Assembly: GCA_023416745.1 (NCBI GenBank)
Contig: JAEZHF010000007.1
Coordinates: forward strand, 1 to 64,000
Length of the DNA: 64,000 nt
Source of the DNA: Bacillota bacterium
GTDB lineage: Bacteria; Bacillota; Clostridia; Christensenellales; SZUA-584
Direction: 5' to 3'
The notes under the pieces were generated by a model. It saw only the letters and a list, made by a program, of their open reading frames with translations. It made no database searches and had not been told where the DNA came from. The position numbers and the translations under genes are program-made. Shown piece after piece: positions 50,767 through 59,034 of the stretch; position 1 is the first letter of the stretch, and each line of letters starts with the position of its first letter.

Positions 50767-51693
50767 TCATTTCGGCTTATTCTTGAACGGAAATGGCAGT
50801 GCGATCTTTGCGTTCTCGTATTTCTCAATCTTGGTTCCTGCTTTGATGTAGGCGACAGTCGCATTGATCTCGCCGCCGAGCAGCAGCACGACGCTGCTGA
50901 TATACAGCCACGACATCAGCAGTATGACCGCGCCGATGCTGCCATAAATGCGCGTAAACCCTGCGAAATGGTTGACGTAGAAGGCGAACGCCAGTGATGT
51001 GAGTACCCAGCCCGCCGTGGAGAACAGCGCTCCGGGCAGCACTTCTCTTCTGGTAAGGCGGCAGTTGGGGATAATCTTGAAAAGCAGGAAGAAAACCAGA
51101 AACATCATCGCAATGGGGAAGGCGTACCGCAGCAGCGTCCAAAGCCATGGGAATACCTGCTCCGCATTGATGTAACCGAAAAGGCTCTCGCCGATTACCC
51201 TGCCGAATATCAGAAACAGCAGCGTCACCATCACCATCACCGCAATACAGACGGTGAAGAAAATGGTGATGGCGGACACCTTCCAGAAGGGACGGTCCTC
51301 ATCCTTGTCGCATGCTTTGTTGAGGCATGCGCTGATGGCGTGGATGCCACGGGAAGCGCCCCACAGCGTGGCAACCAGACTGATGGACAGCAGGGCGGCG
51401 CTTCTCGCACCCAGCATTTCAGATACCAGTTCTCGAAAGAACGTATTTACATCGCCCGGCAGGAATCTTGCCACGCTTTCGGTGAAATCTTGGGGGGAAA
51501 CGGCGGTATAGCTCAGTATATTCAGCAAGAACAGCAGGAATGGAAACAGCGAAAACAGCAGGTAGAATGTAAGCTGCGCGCTGAGCGAGGGTAAATCATC
51601 ATCCTTGAAACGAACAAAGAGCTGAGCGGCATATTTTTTCCATTTGGGCGAGGGTTTACCCAAGGGTGTCATTCCTCCGGTTTTCTCAGGCAT
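50767..51693 (-). CDS. YihY/BrkB family inner-membrane protein
   Basis: This protein of about 308 residues has six or so membrane helices typical of the YihY/BrkB (formerly ribonuclease BN-like) family. Motifs are DLPSLSAQLTFYLLFSLFPF at the N-terminal part, WGASRGIHAISACLNKAC, and in the C-terminal part IYGSIGAVILLMSWLYISS followed by LLGGEINATVAY. The start is uncertain: the ATG at 51693 is chosen, while an ATG at 51672 has GGAGGA directly abutting it. The function is unknown; the family may be a transporter or efflux protein. It is transcribed away from the zincin-like gene. Confidence 0.87.
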   Translation of the reverse strand: MPEKTGGMTPLGKPSPKWKKYAAQLFVRFKDDDLPSLSAQLTFYLLFSLFPFLLFLLNILSYTAVSPQDFTESVARFLPGDVNTFFRELVSEMLGARSAALLSISLVATLWGASRGIHAISACLNKACDKDEDRPFWKVSAITIFFTVCIAVMVMVTLLFLIFGRVIGESLFGYINAEQVFPWLWTLLRYAFPIAMMFLVFFLLFKIIPNCRLTRREVLPGALFSTAGWVLTSLAFAFYVNHFAGFTRIYGSIGAVILLMSWLYISSVVLLLGGEINATVAYIKAGTKIEKYENAKIALPFPFKNKPK

Positions 51694-51788
51694 AATCACC
51701 GTTATTATTTCCGAACAATCGGTTTTCAATCCTGCGTCGGTTATTGCGCCGATATGGTATAATAATTGAAACGACAGGAGGAACGCCG

Positions 51789-52172
51789 ATGATTTCAATC
51801 GACGAAATGCAGGCCATGCTGGATGGTATTGTGGAATCGCTGCCGGAAGAGTTTTATACGCGGCTCAACGGCGGTATTATACTGATGCCGCAGGCCAAGC
51901 GTGACCGCAGAAAGGGCGCGGAGAGCTTGTTCATACTCGGCGAATATCACAACGGCGGAAACCTGGGGCGGTATATCACCATCTACTACGGTTCTTTTGA
52001 GCAGGTGTACGGGCATCTGTCCAAAGAGCGGCTGGCCGAACAGCTGGACGGTACACTCAGGCATGAGTTTCGGCACCACCTGGAATCGCTGGCGGGTGAG
52101 CGCGGTCTGGACATAGAGGATGAGCGGTTTCTGGCTGATTACCTGATGCGCAAGGTGCGCCGTGAAAAATGA
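51789..52172 (+). CDS. Small zincin-like metallopeptidase-family protein
   Basis: This 127-residue protein has a putative zinc site in LRHEFRHHLESLAG (HExxH form HEFRH) near residue 98, preceded by YITIYYGSFEQVYG. It resembles the small metallopeptidase/zincin group of about 120 residues common in Bacillota. No signal peptide is seen. GACAGGAGG precedes the ATG at 51789. It is followed 18 bases later by the nitroreductase gene, so cotranscription is likely. The substrate is unknown. Confidence 0.8.
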   Translation: MISIDEMQAMLDGIVESLPEEFYTRLNGGIILMPQAKRDRRKGAESLFILGEYHNGGNLGRYITIYYGSFEQVYGHLSKERLAEQLDGTLRHEFRHHLESLAGERGLDIEDERFLADYLMRKVRREK

Positions 52173-52190
52173 ATTATCAGGAGGGGGTCA

Positions 52191-52859
52191 ATGATGGAGG
52201 ACAGAAGAAAGCTGGTATTGGATACATGGATGTTCCGACATGCATGCAAGCGGTTCGATGCGTTAAAAGCTGTGCCTGATGAGGATTTCGGGGTGATACT
52301 GGAGGCGGGGCGGCTGTCGCCCAGTTCCTTCGGATTTGAGCCGTGGCGGTTTCTGGTACTGGAAAACCGAACGCTGTGGGAAAAGCTGCGGCCCGTGTGC
52401 TGGGGCGCGCAAAACTGCTTCAACGGAGCGAGCCATTTTGTGGTGCTGCTGGCACGCAAAAAAGAGGATATGATGTATGATTCGGGCTACATCCGGCATA
52501 TCATGGAGGATGTACACAAGCTGCCGTCAGATATTCAGGAGCAGCGAGGGCGTAAATACGAAAATTTCATGAGAAATGACTTTCAGCTGCTGGAGAGCGG
52601 CCGTGCGGTTTTCGACTGGGCGTGCAAACAGTGCTACATCGCTTTGGCAAATATGATGACGGCTGCGGCACTGCTGGGTGTAGATTCGTGCCCGGTGGAA
52701 GGCTTTGTACAGAGTGAAGCGGAGCACATACTGGCGGCTGAAGGATTGCTGGATCTGTCGCATTTTGGCATTGCCGTGATGGCGGGGTTTGGCTATCGCG
52801 CGGCGGAACCGCGGCCTAAAACGCGCCAGCCAACTGAATCAGTAATTCGGTGGTGCTGA
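52191..52859 (+). CDS. Nitroreductase family NAD(P)H:FMN oxidoreductase
   Basis: This 222-residue flavoenzyme has the nitroreductase N-terminal signature FRHACKRFDALKAV and SPSSFGFEPWRFLVLEN (FMN contacts). A central ANMMTAAALLGVDSCPVEGF segment follows, and the C-terminal IAVMAGFGYRAAEPRPKTR contains the usual terminal Arg. It should reduce nitro compounds, quinones or similar electron acceptors using NAD(P)H. CAGGAGGGGG precedes the ATG. It ends 3 bases from the converging ComFB-like gene. Confidence 0.9.
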   Translation: MMEDRRKLVLDTWMFRHACKRFDALKAVPDEDFGVILEAGRLSPSSFGFEPWRFLVLENRTLWEKLRPVCWGAQNCFNGASHFVVLLARKKEDMMYDSGYIRHIMEDVHKLPSDIQEQRGRKYENFMRNDFQLLESGRAVFDWACKQCYIALANMMTAAALLGVDSCPVEGFVQSEAEHILAAEGLLDLSHFGIAVMAGFGYRAAEPRPKTRQPTESVIRWC

Positions 52860-52862
52860 GCT

Positions 52863-53147
52863 TTAGGCATATTCCTCGCCGTGGTGCGGGCTGTTGCGCA
52901 CGATTCGGATGGCACTGGCAACAGCCGCGGTGATGTTGACCTGAATCTGGACGTTCATCGCTTCAAAATGCGAGTACACATCACCGCTGACGCTGACCAC
53001 ATAGCGGGGCGGCAGATTGTTTAAAGCAAGCGCTTTGACATCTGCGCGGCACCGCTGGCAACTGCACATGCCGGCGCTTCGCATCAGTTCGTTGAGCTTG
53101 CATTCCACAAGGTCTTCCATAATGTTTTTGGGTGTCATAGTAGCCAT
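52863..53147 (-). CDS. ComFB-like protein
   Basis: This 94-residue cytoplasmic protein fits the late-competence ComFB family: NIMEDLVECKLNELM, the Cys motif CSCQRCRADVKALALNNLPP and RYVVSVSGDVYSHFEAMNVQ. The cysteines (C28, C30, C33) may bind zinc. Some ComFB proteins have been reported to bind c-di-GMP, which matters because a c-di-GMP riboswitch lies 3.5 kb away. It is alone on the minus strand and ends within 3 bases of the nitroreductase stop. Confidence 0.85.
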   Translation of the reverse strand: MATMTPKNIMEDLVECKLNELMRSAGMCSCQRCRADVKALALNNLPPRYVVSVSGDVYSHFEAMNVQIQVNITAAVASAIRIVRNSPHHGEEYA

Positions 53148-53369
53148 TCAGGCACAACTCCCGTTATAAGACATTTGTGCTCCATATTTTTCTTAATCCT
53201 TATGTATTATAACAGGAAATACCACTTGTGAAACAGTATTTTATTAATATATGTAAATAAATTTTGCTTCTTTGAGACCTTAAGCTAATATAGTACAGCT
53301 TTCATGGAGAAAAATGCGACGCTTTTATTATCTTGGAGTGAATTACATCATTATTGAAGGACATCGTTG

Positions 53370-53399
53370 TTGATGCAGGGTAAGCTTTTGTGATATGAT
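53370..53399 (+). promoter_or_regulatory. Promoter of the CBS-domain gene
   Basis: TTGATG (53370-53375) and TATGAT (53394-53399) with an 18-base spacer lie 36 bases before the start codon. Confidence 0.55.
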
Positions 53400-53435
53400 A
53401 TTGATGCAAACATACTAAATGAAAACGGATACTAA

Positions 53436-53849
53436 ATGAATATATTGTTTTTTTTGAAACCGAAGGTTGATCTGGCCTACATATATGATGATTCAACGCT
53501 GAGGCAGGCTCTGGAGAAAATGAGACACTACGGCTACGCTGCAATACCTGTGATCAACAGAGATGGCGGGTATGCCGGTACACTGAGAGAGGGCGACCTG
53601 CTCTGGACGATACTGGACAATGAGACTTATGACAACCATGCCCGGGAGACTTTTCTGGTCAAAGATATATTAAAAGGTCGGCAAAACGTGCCTGTTAATG
53701 TGAATGCGGATATAGATGATCTGCTGCTGATGGCGATGAGTCAGAACTTTATCCCGGTCACCGATGACCGGGGCCTGTTTATCGGTATTGTGACTCGTGG
53801 GGATATCATGCAGTATTACTACGACAAAACGCATCCGAAGAACGATTAG
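53436..53849 (+). CDS. Tandem CBS-domain protein
   Basis: This 137-residue protein consists of two CBS domains: ALEKMRHYGYAAIPVINRDG, then LREGDLLWTI, and LLLMAMSQNFIPVTDDRGLF with IGIVTRGDIMQYYY. Such pairs bind adenine nucleotides and act as energy sensors. No Shine-Dalgarno site precedes the ATG; instead ACTAAATGA occurs twice around it. It is followed by a terminator, so it is monocistronic. A link to the symporter genes downstream is possible but not shown. Confidence 0.9.
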   Translation: MNILFFLKPKVDLAYIYDDSTLRQALEKMRHYGYAAIPVINRDGGYAGTLREGDLLWTILDNETYDNHARETFLVKDILKGRQNVPVNVNADIDDLLLMAMSQNFIPVTDDRGLFIGIVTRGDIMQYYYDKTHPKND

Positions 53850-53867
53850 GTGTGACAATACCCCTAA

Positions 53868-53897
53868 GGGGGCATGCACTCTGTATGCCTCCTTTTT
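53868..53897 (+). terminator. Terminator after the CBS gene
   Basis: GGGGGCAT (53868-53875) pairs with ATGCCTCC (53885-53892) with one G-T pair, followed by TTTTT. Confidence 0.85.
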
Positions 53898-53911
53898 ATA
53901 AATAAAAAAAT

Positions 53912-53940
53912 TTGACAAAATTCGCGCACGGATGTAATCT
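53912..53940 (+). promoter_or_regulatory. Candidate promoter of the symporter operon
   Basis: A perfect TTGACA (53912-53917) is followed after 17 bases by TAATCT (53935-53940), a poor -10 box with a TG in front. Confidence 0.4.
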
Positions 53941-54046
53941 TGTTTCAATTGATTTATTAGTATATCTAACGAGTGCTCATGGTATCATGGTGTAATGACA
54001 AAAGAATAGCATCCAGCATTATTTAACTTGAAGGGAGTTAAAGATT

Positions 54047-54346
54047 ATGCACGGGCCGCATGTAGAATGGAAGAGGGACAGCTCAACAGTCATCAAGGAG
54101 CTTGTCGGTAAATGGCTTTTTTTCTTGTATGCTATCGTCTATTTTGGATTCATATTAATTAATGTTTTCAGTCCACAGTTTATGGGTATCGGCATTGGCA
54201 GCATGAATATAGCGATTATATTTGGTTTCGGCCTGATACTTTTCGCCATGCTGCTGGCTTTTGCGTACAACCATATCAGCACGCGCGCCGAATCGATCAT
54301 GAACGAAGACGACGAGAATAACCCTGATGAAGGTGAGAGGCAATGA
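54047..54346 (+). CDS. DUF485-type small subunit of a cation:solute symporter
   Basis: This 99-residue membrane protein has two hydrophobic segments (about residues 23-45 and 53-77) and a charged C-terminal tail. DUF485 proteins such as YjcH are encoded directly before acetate-type symporters. AGGGAG precedes the ATG. The last codons overlap the symporter start (ATGA), supporting a functional pair. Confidence 0.85.
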   Translation: MHGPHVEWKRDSSTVIKELVGKWLFFLYAIVYFGFILINVFSPQFMGIGIGSMNIAIIFGFGLILFAMLLAFAYNHISTRAESIMNEDDENNPDEGERQ

Positions 54347-56274
54347 ATTATCAGGCATCGCCGTGGGCAATTGTCATCTTTGCGGCCATTGTGGCTGCAG
54401 TGCTGGGGATTTCTTTTCGTTATGCGAAAAAAGCAAAATCCGCATCAGGTTATCTCGCAGCCGGTGGAAATATCCACTGGTCGGTGAACGGTATCGCGTT
54501 TGCGGGTGATTATCTGTCGGCGGCGTCTTTTCTGGGCATCTGCGGCATGATAGCCATGTACGGCTACGACGGTTTTCTTTATTCAATTGGTTACCTTGCA
54601 GGCTGGATTGTGGCACTGTTTGTTATTGCCGAGCCGATGAAACGCTTGGGAAAATATACATTTACCGACGCTCTGGATAAAAAATTCAACAGCAAGGGTA
54701 TTCAGCTTTGGGCAGCAGTCAGCACGCTGCTCGTTTCTTTGTTTTATCTCATTCCGCAGATGGTGGGTGCAGGGTCACTGGTGACGCCGCTTTTCGGTTT
54801 GCCTTACTGGGTGGGCGTTGTGCTGGTTGGCGTGATCGTGATCGTGATTGTAACCACAGCGGGTATGGCTTCCACGACTTACGTTCAGTTCTTAAAGGGA
54901 GCGATGCTGGTCATTTTCTCGATCGTGCTGGTTTTTCTGATCATGTCGCGGGGCATTTCCACCAAGCCGGATCAGGGTGGTGATGTGCCGTATCATGAAT
55001 TCGTCACGCTGCAGGCAGAAAGTGTGGAGCCGGGAAATCTACAGCTGTCTGACGATGCATATGCCGTCATAGATGATTTTACTGATGCAAAGGGTCACCG
55101 TTTTGTGAAGCTGGGAAAAGGCGGCATGGAAACGGTGTGGATGCTTGACGAGGAATCCATGTTGCTTTCCGAAACGCAGACGGTGGCAAGCCTGAGTGAC
55201 GGACGGACGCTTTATAACGGGCAGCCCAAGGAAGCCGGTGCGTTTTATCAGGTGGGCAACATGTCTGAGATTATGCAGGATGGCGTTGCCGTGGAAGAGA
55301 CGAATACGCTTGACCCGTTTTCCTTTATCGAAACAATACGGGACGGCACCGTGATACGCTGGGACAAAACAGTGATTACGGACGGGAGCGGTATTACCAC
55401 GATATATTTTCAGGTACCGACCGCCGGTGAAGATGTCATGAAGCCCGGCCTCAAATACAAAGTGGATGCCAGCAAGGGTGCCACACCATTGCAGCAGCTC
55501 GATTTTGTGTCGCTGATGCTGGCGTTATTTTTGGGAACAGCGGCGCTGCCGCATATTTTGATCCGGTATTATACCGTGCCGAACCCATCGTCAGCGCGAA
55601 AATCCACGATCGTCGCCATTGCAGTGATCGGCCTGTTCTATGTGCTGACGCTCTATATGGGGCTGGGCGCGATGGTCAGCGGCGTTGTGGACCTGTCCAA
55701 TGACAATATGTCGGCACCGCTTCTGGCCAAGTCGTTTGGCATACTGATATTTGCAATCATTTCAGCGCTTGCTTTCGCGACAGTACTCGGTACGGTGAGC
55801 GGGTTGATTATTGCTTCTTCAGGCGCTGTGTCCCATGACCTGATGGACCGTTACGCCGGAAAAAACATGACTGACAAAGCGAAGGTGCGTGCCACGCGTA
55901 TCGCAGCAGTATGCATCGGCGGAGTGGCTATACTGCTCGGGCTGGTTTTTGAGGGTATGAACGTATCATATCTGGTTGGTTGGGCGTTTGCTGTGGCAGC
56001 ATCCGCCAATCTTCCCGCTATCGTCATGATATTGTTTTGGAAGAAGACGACCAAAGAAGGCGTCGTCGCCGGGATTATTACCGGGCTGGTGCTGTCGCTT
56101 GGGCTAATACTGTTGTCTCAGGAGACGTACAATAACGTGTATCACCTTGTGAATGTGAAAGCCCCGATACCCATCAACAACCCTGCAATCATCTCTGTCC
56201 CCATAAGCTTTATCACGCTGGTGGTGGTATCGCTGCTGACGCAGAAGAATAAGCAAAAAGCGCAGCCCGAGTAA
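54343..56274 (+). CDS. Sodium:solute symporter family protein (ActP-like) with large external insertion
   Basis: This 643-residue secondary transporter has about 13 membrane helices of the SSS family. It shows ASGYLAAGGNIHWSVNGIAF near the N terminus, GDYLSAASFLGICGMIAMYG, and later ALPHILIRYYTVPNPSSARK. It most resembles acetate/monocarboxylate symporters (ActP), importing the solute with Na+ or H+. Unlike the usual proteins of about 550 residues, it carries an extra hydrophilic stretch of roughly 150 residues (about 210-370) rich in Asp/Glu and Gly, apparently outside the membrane. It is partnered by the overlapping DUF485 gene. Confidence 0.88.
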   Translation: MNYQASPWAIVIFAAIVAAVLGISFRYAKKAKSASGYLAAGGNIHWSVNGIAFAGDYLSAASFLGICGMIAMYGYDGFLYSIGYLAGWIVALFVIAEPMKRLGKYTFTDALDKKFNSKGIQLWAAVSTLLVSLFYLIPQMVGAGSLVTPLFGLPYWVGVVLVGVIVIVIVTTAGMASTTYVQFLKGAMLVIFSIVLVFLIMSRGISTKPDQGGDVPYHEFVTLQAESVEPGNLQLSDDAYAVIDDFTDAKGHRFVKLGKGGMETVWMLDEESMLLSETQTVASLSDGRTLYNGQPKEAGAFYQVGNMSEIMQDGVAVEETNTLDPFSFIETIRDGTVIRWDKTVITDGSGITTIYFQVPTAGEDVMKPGLKYKVDASKGATPLQQLDFVSLMLALFLGTAALPHILIRYYTVPNPSSARKSTIVAIAVIGLFYVLTLYMGLGAMVSGVVDLSNDNMSAPLLAKSFGILIFAIISALAFATVLGTVSGLIIASSGAVSHDLMDRYAGKNMTDKAKVRATRIAAVCIGGVAILLGLVFEGMNVSYLVGWAFAVAASANLPAIVMILFWKKTTKEGVVAGIITGLVLSLGLILLSQETYNNVYHLVNVKAPIPINNPAIISVPISFITLVVVSLLTQKNKQKAQPE

Positions 56275-56287
56275 CTTATAGCCCGGA

Positions 56288-56320
56288 TTAAAAAATACCT
56301 TAGAAAAGGGTCTTTTTTTG
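56288..56320 (+). terminator. Terminator after the symporter gene
   Basis: An A-rich AAAAAATACC arm and a GGGTCTTTTTTT arm form a stem around TTAGAAAA, ending in a T-run. Confidence 0.65.
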
Positions 56321-56371
56321 TTTTTTTGTGTTAAAATATGATCAATAAATGAAAAATAGGGACATATTGCA

Positions 56372-56400
56372 TTGACATGCCATAATGCCTATGCTATTCT
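56372..56400 (+). promoter_or_regulatory. Promoter of the c-di-GMP-regulated surface operon
   Basis: TTGACA (56372-56377) and TATTCT (56395-56400) are spaced by 17 bases, with TGC directly before the -10 box. The leader to the first gene is about 325 bases. Confidence 0.7.
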
Positions 56401-56535
56401 TAATTTAAGAAAAATATAGCAGAAAAAGATAGAAGGATCCATCTTCTAATCAGATCATTTTATTTGTTTAACTTTAGGGAATTTTATATTTCGTGAGTGG
56501 GGTAATACATTGCTGGACTATGGAGTCTTTATTTT

Positions 56536-56618
56536 GTTGTGAAAAGCAAACCTGTGCGAAAGCCAGGGACGCAAAGCGAGAAGTCTAAAGCGTAGTCGTT
56601 TCGTTACGCCATGATCGT
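56536..56618 (+). ncRNA. Cyclic di-GMP-I (GEMM) riboswitch
   Basis: The aptamer core is present: GCAAACC, then a GNRA-like GAAA loop, GGGACGCAAAGC and TCTAAAGCGTA, and a 3' arm with TTACGCCATGATCG. The CCTG/CAGG helix caps the GAAA loop, and GCGTA/TACGC forms the second arm. These are the hallmarks of the GEMM-I class, which binds c-di-GMP. A terminator hairpin begins 3 bases later, so transcription of the surface-protein operon at 56731-61180 is expected to depend on c-di-GMP. Whether binding turns it on or off needs the exact pairing. Confidence 0.88.
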
Positions 56619-56620
56619 TC

Positions 56621-56654
56621 AGCCGCCTCAGTTTATGAGCGCGGCTTTTATTTT
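56621..56654 (+). terminator. Expression-platform terminator of the c-di-GMP riboswitch
   Basis: AGCCGC plus CTCA (56621-56630) pair with TGAG plus GCGGCT (56636-56646), with one extra C, around GTTTA. TTTATTTTG follows. An ATG at 56611 that could extend the next gene lies within this structure and is not used. Confidence 0.85.
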
Positions 56655-56730
56655 GGGTTTATTACCGTCTTTTGCGTCAAGCCTTCGGGTTTGCGCTGGT
56701 ATAAGTCCAATTCACAGAAAGGAACAAAAC

Positions 56731-57555
56731 ATGGACAAGCAATCACAATTGCCTTCGCAGCAGGTACTGGAGCATCAGCCGAAAAAGAACTACGGCGGAC
56801 GGTATCAGAGCGGCGGCCATCAAATCAAATGCTACACCAAAAAACAAATGAAAAGCCTCTATCCCGGTCAGGACTTCGAGCGTGCCGCAGAATTCGTTCC
56901 CGGAAGCAAAAAGACACCGATCGGCGTGCTGGAAGGCAAAAGGAAACGGCCTGTGTATGCCTATAAAGCTCACAACCGGCTGCTCTATCATGAAAAAGGG
57001 TATCTGTCCGTGGGGGAAGACCGCTATGTGGTGCTGCTCAAAAGCGCTTTGCCGGCGCGCCTTGGAATATTCGCTGCCTGCCTGATATTGATTGCGGCGG
57101 GGGTTGTGTTCGCGCTGAATATGGACAAGATCCAGCAGGTGGCCTCCGTACCGGACGAGCAGGTGGCGGAAGCGGGCAAGCAGTTGGAGCTGGAAGAAGG
57201 CGCGGTTGACTGGGAAGGCGTTCAGCCTCAGGACACCGGCGGTGTGGTACCCGGCATCGCGATACCCGGCTACAAGAGCATCACGGTGGATGCGAGCAAA
57301 AAGGACGTGAAGGTGAATTTCCAGAACCCTGAGGGCAACCCGTGTTACTTTGAAATCAGCCTGCTGCTGGACGACGGCACTGAGCTGTATAAGTCGAAAA
57401 TGATAGAGCCCGGCAAGGGCCTGTATGACATCAGCCTGAGCAAAGCGCTGGACCCCGGTGAATATGACGCGGTGGTGAAATACGATACATTCAGCTTGGA
57501 CGGCCTGGCGTCGATGAACGGAGCCGAGGTTAGGATCAAGCTGATCGCGCAGTGA
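56731..57555 (+). CDS. Single-pass membrane protein of the c-di-GMP-controlled surface operon
   Basis: I do not recognise a known family. The 274-residue protein has a basic cytoplasmic N-terminal region of about 105 residues (with NYGGRYQSGGHQIKCYTKKQ and SVGEDRYVVLLKS). One membrane segment follows at about 110-132 (RLGIFAACLILIAAGVVFAL), then an acidic external linker and a beta-rich external domain of about 85 residues (SITVDASKKDVKVNFQNPEG, GDYDA-like PGEYDAVVKYDTFSLDGLAS). AGAAAGGAAC precedes the ATG at 56731. As first gene behind the riboswitch it may be the anchor or assembly factor for the exported proteins encoded next. Confidence 0.75.
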   Translation: MDKQSQLPSQQVLEHQPKKNYGGRYQSGGHQIKCYTKKQMKSLYPGQDFERAAEFVPGSKKTPIGVLEGKRKRPVYAYKAHNRLLYHEKGYLSVGEDRYVVLLKSALPARLGIFAACLILIAAGVVFALNMDKIQQVASVPDEQVAEAGKQLELEEGAVDWEGVQPQDTGGVVPGIAIPGYKSITVDASKKDVKVNFQNPEGNPCYFEISLLLDDGTELYKSKMIEPGKGLYDISLSKALDPGEYDAVVKYDTFSLDGLASMNGAEVRIKLIAQ

Positions 57556-57622
57556 GCGTGAAACCCTGCACAGTATAAATGCGGCCAAAAAGCCGCCAAT
57601 TATAAACAAAAGGAGATACAAA

Positions 57623-58939
57623 ATGAAAAAGATACTGGTTTTGGTGCTGGCGCTGGTGATGGTGCTGGCGATGGTACCGACGGTCGCGATGGCGGCGGAC
57701 ACGACACTGACTGTTGGGACCGACTATGCGACAATACAGCAAGCAGTGAATGCAGTGGGTACAGGGACGACAGAAATCATTATCCCGGCGGGAACTTATA
57801 GCGAAGAGGTAAAGATACTTCAGCAAGCCGGGAAAAACATCATCATTACCGGACAGGGCGAAGCCGTTTTCAACGGGCAAATAATTGTTCACGGCGGCGG
57901 CCGGTCGGGCGGAACGGAAACGCTGACGATCAGAAATCTGACGTTTAAGCCGGGTTCATCGCCGTATTGGGCGATCGATCTGAAGAAGTTTGAGACCGTC
58001 CCTCCAATAAATTATGGGTATGCGCATAATGTAACAGTTGAAGACTGTACATTTATAAACCGTGGTATTCAGGCCGGCTCTTCAAGTGGCAATACCGCGT
58101 ATGGAACAGTGGTCCACAACTGTAAGTTTACAGGTCTCAGTGCCAGCGCCATCCAAGCGCGCTGCACAGGGATTACAATTGAAGACGTTACTGTAACGGA
58201 TTCTGCAGACGGTTTCAATCTTCAGAACTGCAGCAACATAACGATAAAGAAGGTAAGAGTTGAGGTCAGGGAGTTTGCGCTTTGGATCGGCCCTGGTGCT
58301 AACGCCGGCACTGTGAATATTATCGATTCACTGCTGTCGTCTACAGGAACGGGGGATCCGTGGTTGGGAGCGATCATTTTTAGAGATGGCTCTAGCGGCA
58401 ACGTAACGATTACCGGATCGGACATTTATGGCGCTGTGAGATGCCTTTCTTCCCCCAATGTGAAAATAAGTTCAGACGACGTTTACTGGGGAGGTGACAT
58501 AGAGGGGTTTGATCCGTCCCAGCTCAATATCCAGAACGACTCTCCGTCACCTCATTTAAAAGACACCGTGGTGACTGCGGGCGTCGACCCCACCTTCACC
58601 ATTATCATTCCCGCAACGGTGAATCTGGGTACGCTGCAGAAGGACGGTGCACTACCGGAACAGGATTTCCCAGTGGAAGCGCAGGGCGTGATCATTGAAG
58701 CGGGCAAGAGCATTGTCGTGTCTGTAGTAAGCGACTTTAAGCTCAGCACGAGCGGCGGCGCAACGCTGGATTACGAGCTGTATAACAGCGTCCCAGCGAA
58801 ATTGTTGAATAACGGAACGTTTGTGACGTTTACAAAGGATCACATTGAGAACGGTAGTGTCAGCGTGCCGAGCACCGCCGGCATTACCACAGCAGGCATC
58901 TACAGCGATACGATGACGTTTACGATTGCGTATCAATAA
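57623..58939 (+). CDS. Exported beta-helix protein with shared C-terminal domain
   Basis: This 438-residue secreted protein has a signal peptide ending near VAMA (residue about 24). A right-handed parallel beta-helix region follows at about 25-315. It begins like pectinesterases and NosD-type proteins (DYATIQQAVNAVGTG, IIIPAGTYSEEV) and contains repeated short strands such as NVTVEDCTFINRGI and GITIEDVTVTDSADGF. From about residue 321 a domain begins with VDPTFTIIIPATVNLGTLQK and ends with GIYSDTMTFTIAYQ; the same domain ends the protein at 59035. Pectate lyase activity is not supported by visible catalytic residues. Adhesion or surface assembly is the likely role. Confidence 0.8.
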   Translation: MKKILVLVLALVMVLAMVPTVAMAADTTLTVGTDYATIQQAVNAVGTGTTEIIIPAGTYSEEVKILQQAGKNIIITGQGEAVFNGQIIVHGGGRSGGTETLTIRNLTFKPGSSPYWAIDLKKFETVPPINYGYAHNVTVEDCTFINRGIQAGSSSGNTAYGTVVHNCKFTGLSASAIQARCTGITIEDVTVTDSADGFNLQNCSNITIKKVRVEVREFALWIGPGANAGTVNIIDSLLSSTGTGDPWLGAIIFRDGSSGNVTITGSDIYGAVRCLSSPNVKISSDDVYWGGDIEGFDPSQLNIQNDSPSPHLKDTVVTAGVDPTFTIIIPATVNLGTLQKDGALPEQDFPVEAQGVIIEAGKSIVVSVVSDFKLSTSGGATLDYELYNSVPAKLLNNGTFVTFTKDHIENGSVSVPSTAGITTAGIYSDTMTFTIAYQ

Positions 58940-58955
58940 GCTCAAACGAATGCAC

Positions 58956-58992
58956 GGCAGCCGTATCCGCTGAAAAGCGGCTACGGCTTGCC
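58956..58992 (+). promoter_or_regulatory. GAAA-loop hairpin between the two surface-protein genes
   Basis: CCGCT/AGCGG closes a GAAA tetraloop, and GCCGTA/TACGGC with outer GGC/GCC pairs extends the stem. No T-run follows. It may set the ratio of the two proteins by protecting the upstream mRNA. Confidence 0.65.
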
Positions 58993-59034
58993 TTGCGTAA
59001 AGCAAGTAATACCAAAGTTCCAAGGAGCGGGTAG

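Noticed and set aside
56611..56730. Upstream extension of the first surface-operon gene to an ATG at 56611
   Set aside because: The extension lies within the c-di-GMP riboswitch and its terminator; a ribosome binding site and start are at 56731.
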